From Hungatella sp. UBA5385 (GTDB lineage Bacteria > Bacillota > Clostridia > Lachnospirales > Lachnospiraceae), in the NCBI GenBank assembly GCA_002409995.1, contig DHOR01000041.1, positions 21,604-85,603 on the forward strand: 64,000 nt of DNA, written 5' to 3'. Numbering within the stretch: the stretch's first letter is position 1; the number at the start of each line of letters is the position of its first letter. A program made the position numbers and the translations under genes. The notes beneath the pieces were generated by a model. The model was given only the letters and a program-made list of their open reading frames with translations. It ran no database searches and was not told where the DNA came from. Below are positions 59,827 to 64,000 of this stretch, in pieces.

Positions 59827-61611
59827 ATGTATAGTGTTCATCAAAATGTGCAGATTTTAATAGCTTTATTAAAAAAATATGAGATAAAAAATATTGTTAT
59901 TTCTGCTGGAACAAGACACATTCCTGTTGTCTTTTCGATTGAGGATGATTCTTTTTTTAATTGCTATTCAGTTGTAGATGAACGTAGTGCGGGCTTTTTT
60001 GCCATTGGTCTAATCGAGAAGCTTAAAGAACCTGTAGCAATTATCTGTACTTCTGGAACAGCTGCCGCAAATTATGTTTCTGCCGTAAATGAGGCTTATT
60101 ATCAACATTTGCCGTTAGTTGTTTTGACGTCAGATAGAAATCCATATTATCATAATCAGCAAGAAAATCAGTGTATTTCGCAAACAACTTTATTTGTTGG
60201 AGCATGCAATAAAATAGTTGATCTTCCAATAGTTAGAGATGAAAAAGATTTCTGGTACTGTTCCAGATTGATAAATGAAGCATTACTTGAGTTGGATCAT
60301 AGGGAAAAAGGACCAGTTCATATTAATTTTCCTATAGATGATAATTATCCTGTTGAAATGGGGACTTTTAAATTTAACGTTCAACAGCTTCCGGCTATTA
60401 ATAAAATAAATCGGTTGACTCTAGAAGATGATATCGAATTATGGAATCAAAAAGTTAAAGAATTAAAAAAATCTAAAATTTTGGTTATTTATGGACAAAA
60501 TAGAAGTTTAACTCAAGAAGAAAACAAAAATCTTTTTAATTTTATTAATTCATATAACTGTGTTATATCAAAAGATATTTTAAGTAATGTATCAGGAGAT
60601 AGGATTGTGGACACTTCTGTTATTAGCACTTTTTTATCAAATGAGGAATTGAAGAGTTTATCTCCGGATATTGTAATTACTATATATGGTAATTCTATTA
60701 CTTCATTAAAAGGGAGATTACTTTCTTTAAAAGGAAAATTTAGACATTGGCACATATCAAGAGAAGGTAATGTATCAGATCCGTTCCGTTGCATGAGTGA
60801 TATAATTGAATGTTCTCCAAACTACTTTTTTAAACGATTCGCAGAATTAGGTTTAGAAGATAGTAGTAATAGAGATACATATTATAAACAATGGAAAAAC
60901 GTAATTGATTCAAAATTGATTTCTAATCCAGATTTTTCAGATGTTGAATTTTCAAGTGCATACATTGTAAGTGAATTTTTACGTGCGTTGCCGCAAAACA
61001 GTAAATTACATATTGCCAATAGTAATAGTATTAGAATCGCAAGTTACGTGAGGATACACAACAAAGTAGAAGTTTATGCTAACCGTGGAGCAAGTGGAAT
61101 TGACGGTTCTATGTCGGCCTATGTTGCACAATCGTATTGTTCAGATGAACCAACATTTTTGGTGATAGGTGATTTGAGCTTCTTTTATGACATGAATGCG
61201 TTATGGAATCATTATATAACTAAGAATACTAGAATTCTTATGTGTAATAATTCAGGAGGAGCTCTTTTTCATTCTGCTTATTACAATAATGTAAAAGATA
61301 CTCATAATATTGACCGACATATAGCAGCACAGCATGAAACATCTGCTAAAGGTTGGACAGAAGAGAAAGGTTTTAAGTATATTAGCGTTCATAATAAAAC
61401 AGAAGCAAAGAGTGCTATTGAATATTTGCTTGATTTGGAAATTAACAATCCGGTGTTGGTCGAAGCTTTTACAGACAAAGAATTGGATATTAAAGCAATT
61501 AATACTGTTTTAAATGGCTATCAACCTCAAAGTAAACGAAATATGATGAAAAAGGCATCAAAAATACCAGAGCCTTTGAAGAGAACTATCAAGTCAGTAT
61601 TAAAAAAGTAA
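59827..61611 (+). CDS. MenD-like thiamine-diphosphate-dependent enzyme
   Basis: 594 residues with the three-domain ThDP fold. MenD-like features: ISAGTRHIP (Arg about 30), VVDERSAGFFAIGL (catalytic Glu about 52), ICTSGTAAANYVSAVNEA, VLTSDRNPYYHNQQENQ, NSIRIASY (Arg about 403), YANRGASGIDGSMSAY (Arg about 420) and the ThDP motif GDLSFFYDMNALWNH...NNSGGALF (Asp about 449, Asn about 474). A basic amphipathic tail follows residue about 575 (MMKKASKIPEPLKRTIKSVLKK). True MenD adds a succinyl semialdehyde unit from 2-oxoglutarate to isochorismate. No other menaquinone gene is near, so the acceptor here is probably a sugar or nucleotide sugar. Function inferred. Confidence 0.85.
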   Translation: MYSVHQNVQILIALLKKYEIKNIVISAGTRHIPVVFSIEDDSFFNCYSVVDERSAGFFAIGLIEKLKEPVAIICTSGTAAANYVSAVNEAYYQHLPLVVLTSDRNPYYHNQQENQCISQTTLFVGACNKIVDLPIVRDEKDFWYCSRLINEALLELDHREKGPVHINFPIDDNYPVEMGTFKFNVQQLPAINKINRLTLEDDIELWNQKVKELKKSKILVIYGQNRSLTQEENKNLFNFINSYNCVISKDILSNVSGDRIVDTSVISTFLSNEELKSLSPDIVITIYGNSITSLKGRLLSLKGKFRHWHISREGNVSDPFRCMSDIIECSPNYFFKRFAELGLEDSSNRDTYYKQWKNVIDSKLISNPDFSDVEFSSAYIVSEFLRALPQNSKLHIANSNSIRIASYVRIHNKVEVYANRGASGIDGSMSAYVAQSYCSDEPTFLVIGDLSFFYDMNALWNHYITKNTRILMCNNSGGALFHSAYYNNVKDTHNIDRHIAAQHETSAKGWTEEKGFKYISVHNKTEAKSAIEYLLDLEINNPVLVEAFTDKELDIKAINTVLNGYQPQSKRNMMKKASKIPEPLKRTIKSVLKK

Positions 61612-61653
61612 AATCATTATATTTTTCAATTAGTCTTTGAAAGGAATAAAACT

Positions 61654-62520
61654 ATGCCTATTGAGTACAAAATAAAGCACAGAATAAAACAGATACTAGG
61701 AATGGATAAAATCAAATATTCACTCAAGAAAGAATACCTAGTAAATACAGAGGAATACCGAGAATTTGAAAACCAAGTAGTTATCGTTACTGGAGGTTCG
61801 GGTGCACTTGGAAGAGCAATTAGTATTATGTTTGCCTGCTATGGAGCGACTGTTTATATTGCATGCAGAAATATGGAAAAGATTGCTACAGTAATTTCAG
61901 AAATCAACTCTTTGAAATGTGGGAAAGTTTATTCACTGAAGTTGGATGTTACTAATAACGAGTCAATTTCATCAGCGTTTGATGAAGTTATTGGTAAAGA
62001 GGGAAGAATAGATGTTTTAGTAAATTGTGCAGGTGGCGGTGCAAGAGAAAATGCTAAACCTTTACATGAACAGGATATAGAAATCTTAGATAATGTAATT
62101 AGTACGAATTTAAGAGGAACTATGCTTTGCTCTCGTAAAGTTGCACCTATAATGATTAGGTATGAGAAGGGGAAAATAATTAATTTCTGTTCTTCTATAG
62201 GTATTCAAGGAATGCAAACATGTGTTGATTATGCAGCAGTAAAGTCAGGAATGATTGGTTTAACGAAGTCTCTTGCTAAGGAATTAGGGATATATGGGAT
62301 TAATGTTAACTGCATTTCTCCGGGGTACATAGAAAGAATTGATTTTAACGAATCAAAGGCACAATGGCTTTTTCAAAGTAATATTTTACATAAAATTGGT
62401 ACTTATGAGGATGTTGCTAATGCAGTGATTTTCTTAGCATCAGATAAAGCGGGGTTTATCACAGGACACAACTTGATTGTTGATGGCGGAAGGACTTTGG
62501 GATTAGTTGGAACGAATTAG
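61654..62520 (+). CDS. SDR oxidoreductase paired with the MenD-like enzyme
   Basis: 288 residues. Classical SDR core: VTGGSGALGRA (about 45-55), NCAGGG, catalytic Ser about 180 in NFCSSIG, and YAAVK (Tyr about 193, Lys about 197); the C-terminus is GHNLIVDGGRTLG, typical of FabG-like enzymes. The first about 40 residues are a basic, amphipathic N-terminal extension (YKIKHRIKQILGMDKIKYSLKK) not found in ordinary SDRs. It starts 42 bp after the MenD-like gene, with GAAAGGA. A keto group made by the ThDP enzyme may be its substrate; inferred. Confidence 0.88.
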   Translation: MPIEYKIKHRIKQILGMDKIKYSLKKEYLVNTEEYREFENQVVIVTGGSGALGRAISIMFACYGATVYIACRNMEKIATVISEINSLKCGKVYSLKLDVTNNESISSAFDEVIGKEGRIDVLVNCAGGGARENAKPLHEQDIEILDNVISTNLRGTMLCSRKVAPIMIRYEKGKIINFCSSIGIQGMQTCVDYAAVKSGMIGLTKSLAKELGIYGINVNCISPGYIERIDFNESKAQWLFQSNILHKIGTYEDVANAVIFLASDKAGFITGHNLIVDGGRTLGLVGTN

Positions 62521-62566
62521 AAATATTAATACATTGTTTATTCTGAAACAATACGCAGAGGTGTTT

Positions 62567-63961
62567 ATGGAATCAGTTAATTTGAAAAAGGCAAGTTTAT
62601 ATTACTTAATTGGTAATCTTTTTAATAAAGGTATCTCTTTTTTGACCGTACCAATATTTACTAGAATTTTGAGTACATATGATTATGGGATTGTGACTAC
62701 ATATAACTCATATGTTACAATACTTGCTATGGTGTTGGGGTATGCCCTTCATTCTGGCATTAGAATTGCTTATATTGATTATAAAGAAAAATTTAATGAA
62801 TTTACATCTAGTATAATTATATTTACTGTGCTAAGTTCAACCGTTCTCTCATCAATAGTACTTATTGTTACATATAGTCTTAAATTAGATATTAATCTCC
62901 TGATTATGGTTCTTTGCCTTATACAGGCTATATCAACGGCCATTATTCAAGATTATAATTATTATTTGATGATGCAATACAAATATAAAGTCAGAACTAT
63001 GATAATGATTTTACCAAATTTAATTTCTGTTATATTTTCTGTTATGGCAATGCTGATGATGACAAAAAGTCAATTATATATGGGGAAAATTGTCCCTACC
63101 GCATTGGTTAACCTAGTCTTTGCTTTTATGATTTTTGTTATTATTGTATACAGAGGCAAGCTAAGAATAAATTTTGAATATGTAAAATATGGTATGATAA
63201 TCTCGGCTCCGCTAATTATTCATGGTATCGCTTTAAATATTCTGTCGCAATCTGATCGAATGATGATCACCTGGTTGGCCGATGCTTCTCAGACTGGTAT
63301 ATATAGTCTGATATATAACTTTAGTATGATAGCTACGGTAATTACCACATCGTTGGAGGGGGTATGGGTTCCCTGGTTCTTATGTAAATTAAAATTAAGG
63401 GAAATTAATGTTATACAAATAGCTGCTAAAAAATACATTCTGTTAATGACTGTTACAATGGTATGTCTTGTTATGGTTTCGCCTGAAATCGTGAAATTAT
63501 TAGCAAGCAGGTCATATTGGGAAGGTATATTAATAATACCACCAGTTGTACTTTCGAATTTGGTTATATTTATGTATACCTTGTACGTTAATATTGAGCA
63601 CTATTATAAGAAGACTATATATGTTACGATTAATACAGTAATTGCAGCTATTTTAAATCTTTTTTTAAATTATTTATTCATACCGAGATTTGGATATGTT
63701 GCAGCGGCTTATACTACATTAATTTCATATCTGATTTCATTTATACTCCACTCAAATTATGCACTAAAATTGGAACCTAATATTTACCCTTTGAATACAT
63801 TTGTTCCTTATATTATTCAGGTTATTATAGCAACGGTTATTTTCTATATTTTTATTGATATATGGTATGTAAGATGGCTTTTGATGGTTATTTATTTTAT
63901 TGGAGTTTGTATTAAAGAGAAAGAAACAATCTTTAAATTAATCCTAAATATAAAAAAATAA
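62567..63961 (+). CDS. Wzx-type polysaccharide flippase
   Basis: 464 residues with about twelve membrane helices in the MATE/PST (MVF) pattern. The start KKASLYYLIGNLFNKGISFLTVPIFTRILSTYDYG is characteristic of Wzx proteins. It moves the lipid-linked repeat unit across the membrane for Wzy to polymerise. Start at 62567, with GCAGAGGTG 5-6 bases before; an in-frame ATG at 62507 overlaps the SDR gene. The last 39 bases of the window show no gene start. Confidence 0.9.
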   Translation: MESVNLKKASLYYLIGNLFNKGISFLTVPIFTRILSTYDYGIVTTYNSYVTILAMVLGYALHSGIRIAYIDYKEKFNEFTSSIIIFTVLSSTVLSSIVLIVTYSLKLDINLLIMVLCLIQAISTAIIQDYNYYLMMQYKYKVRTMIMILPNLISVIFSVMAMLMMTKSQLYMGKIVPTALVNLVFAFMIFVIIVYRGKLRINFEYVKYGMIISAPLIIHGIALNILSQSDRMMITWLADASQTGIYSLIYNFSMIATVITTSLEGVWVPWFLCKLKLREINVIQIAAKKYILLMTVTMVCLVMVSPEIVKLLASRSYWEGILIIPPVVLSNLVIFMYTLYVNIEHYYKKTIYVTINTVIAAILNLFLNYLFIPRFGYVAAAYTTLISYLISFILHSNYALKLEPNIYPLNTFVPYIIQVIIATVIFYIFIDIWYVRWLLMVIYFIGVCIKEKETIFKLILNIKK

Positions 63962-64000
63962 ATGTATGTTGAGTATTCTGTAAATGATATTATAAAAGTG

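Noticed and set aside
59827..61611. Annotation of the ThDP enzyme as menaquinone biosynthesis MenD
   Set aside because: The sequence resembles MenD, but no menF, menH, menC, menB, menE or menA gene is near, Lachnospiraceae generally lack menaquinone, and all neighbours are polysaccharide genes. I kept MenD-like only.
1..64000. CRISPR arrays, tRNA or rRNA genes, insertion sequences, integrases, prophage genes
   Set aside because: I looked for regularly spaced repeats, cloverleaf-type and rRNA-like sequence, and transposase or integrase proteins and saw none. A short tRNA could still be missed by eye.

Overview
The window looks like chromosomal DNA of a spore-forming, low-GC Firmicute of the class Clostridia, most probably a gut Lachnospiraceae. 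The grounds are the sporulation genes (GerW/YtfJ, an alpha/beta-type SASP, YlbJ), RecU, a HisZ-dependent short HisG, strong AGGAGG ribosome sites, and a beta-mannan locus whose gene content resembles the one I know from Roseburia intestinalis. No tRNA, rRNA, CRISPR array, insertion sequence, integrase or prophage gene was seen. Nearly all genes lie on the + strand; only rpmB, ylbJ and an araC-type regulator are on the - strand.

Layout. (1) 1-9066: end of cinA, two unknown genes, a DUF2953-type membrane protein, gerW, a 46-aa membrane peptide, rpmB (-), then the Asp23-YloV pair and recG. (2) 9094-23431: a polytopic DUF975-like protein, a zinc-ribbon/leucine-rich-repeat membrane protein, udk, an SASP gene, rsmD-coaD and a coiled-coil protein, ylbJ (-), an M23 peptidase, RNA-modification genes (RsmF-type methyltransferase, RsuA- and RluA-type pseudouridine synthases), a HAD phosphatase, a YgiQ radical SAM protein, an SDR and recU. 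(3) 23428-29453: a histidine operon hisZ-G-D-B-A-IE driven by a consensus promoter. It lacks hisH and hisF, and its HisIE carries an extra N-terminal domain resembling a degenerate HisF half-barrel. (4) 29629-32365: an unknown membrane protein and pepT.

(5) 32535-46960: a beta-mannooligosaccharide locus. A LacI repressor and an AraC regulator precede a binding protein and two permeases without an ATPase, two GH130 phosphorylases, a cellobiose/mannobiose 2-epimerase, CE2- and CE17-type acetylesterases, a phosphohexomutase and a GH1 beta-glucosidase. The likely sequence is: import of acetylated short manno-oligosaccharides, deacetylation, shortening by GH130_2, epimerisation of mannobiose to mannosyl-glucose, and phosphorolysis by GH130_1. 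Mannose 1-phosphate then enters hexose-phosphate metabolism. No mannanase is encoded here. The lacI and transporter promoters share an inverted repeat over their -10 boxes.

(6) 47211-64000: a Wzy-dependent capsule/exopolysaccharide cluster. It opens with cpsB-, cpsC- and cpsD-type genes, an LCP protein and a small secreted protein of unknown role. Next come a priming glycosyl-phosphotransferase, an Alg14/Alg13-type split glycosyltransferase, further glycosyltransferases, a WbsX-type protein, a Wzy-like polymerase and a pyruvyl-transferase-family protein. The cluster then holds a MenD-like thiamine-diphosphate enzyme paired with an SDR, and a Wzx flippase. DNA from about 54 kb on is visibly richer in AT. 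The MenD-like/SDR pair is the best candidate for undescribed biochemistry: it retains MenD-type active-site motifs but sits among polysaccharide genes with no menaquinone genes in view.
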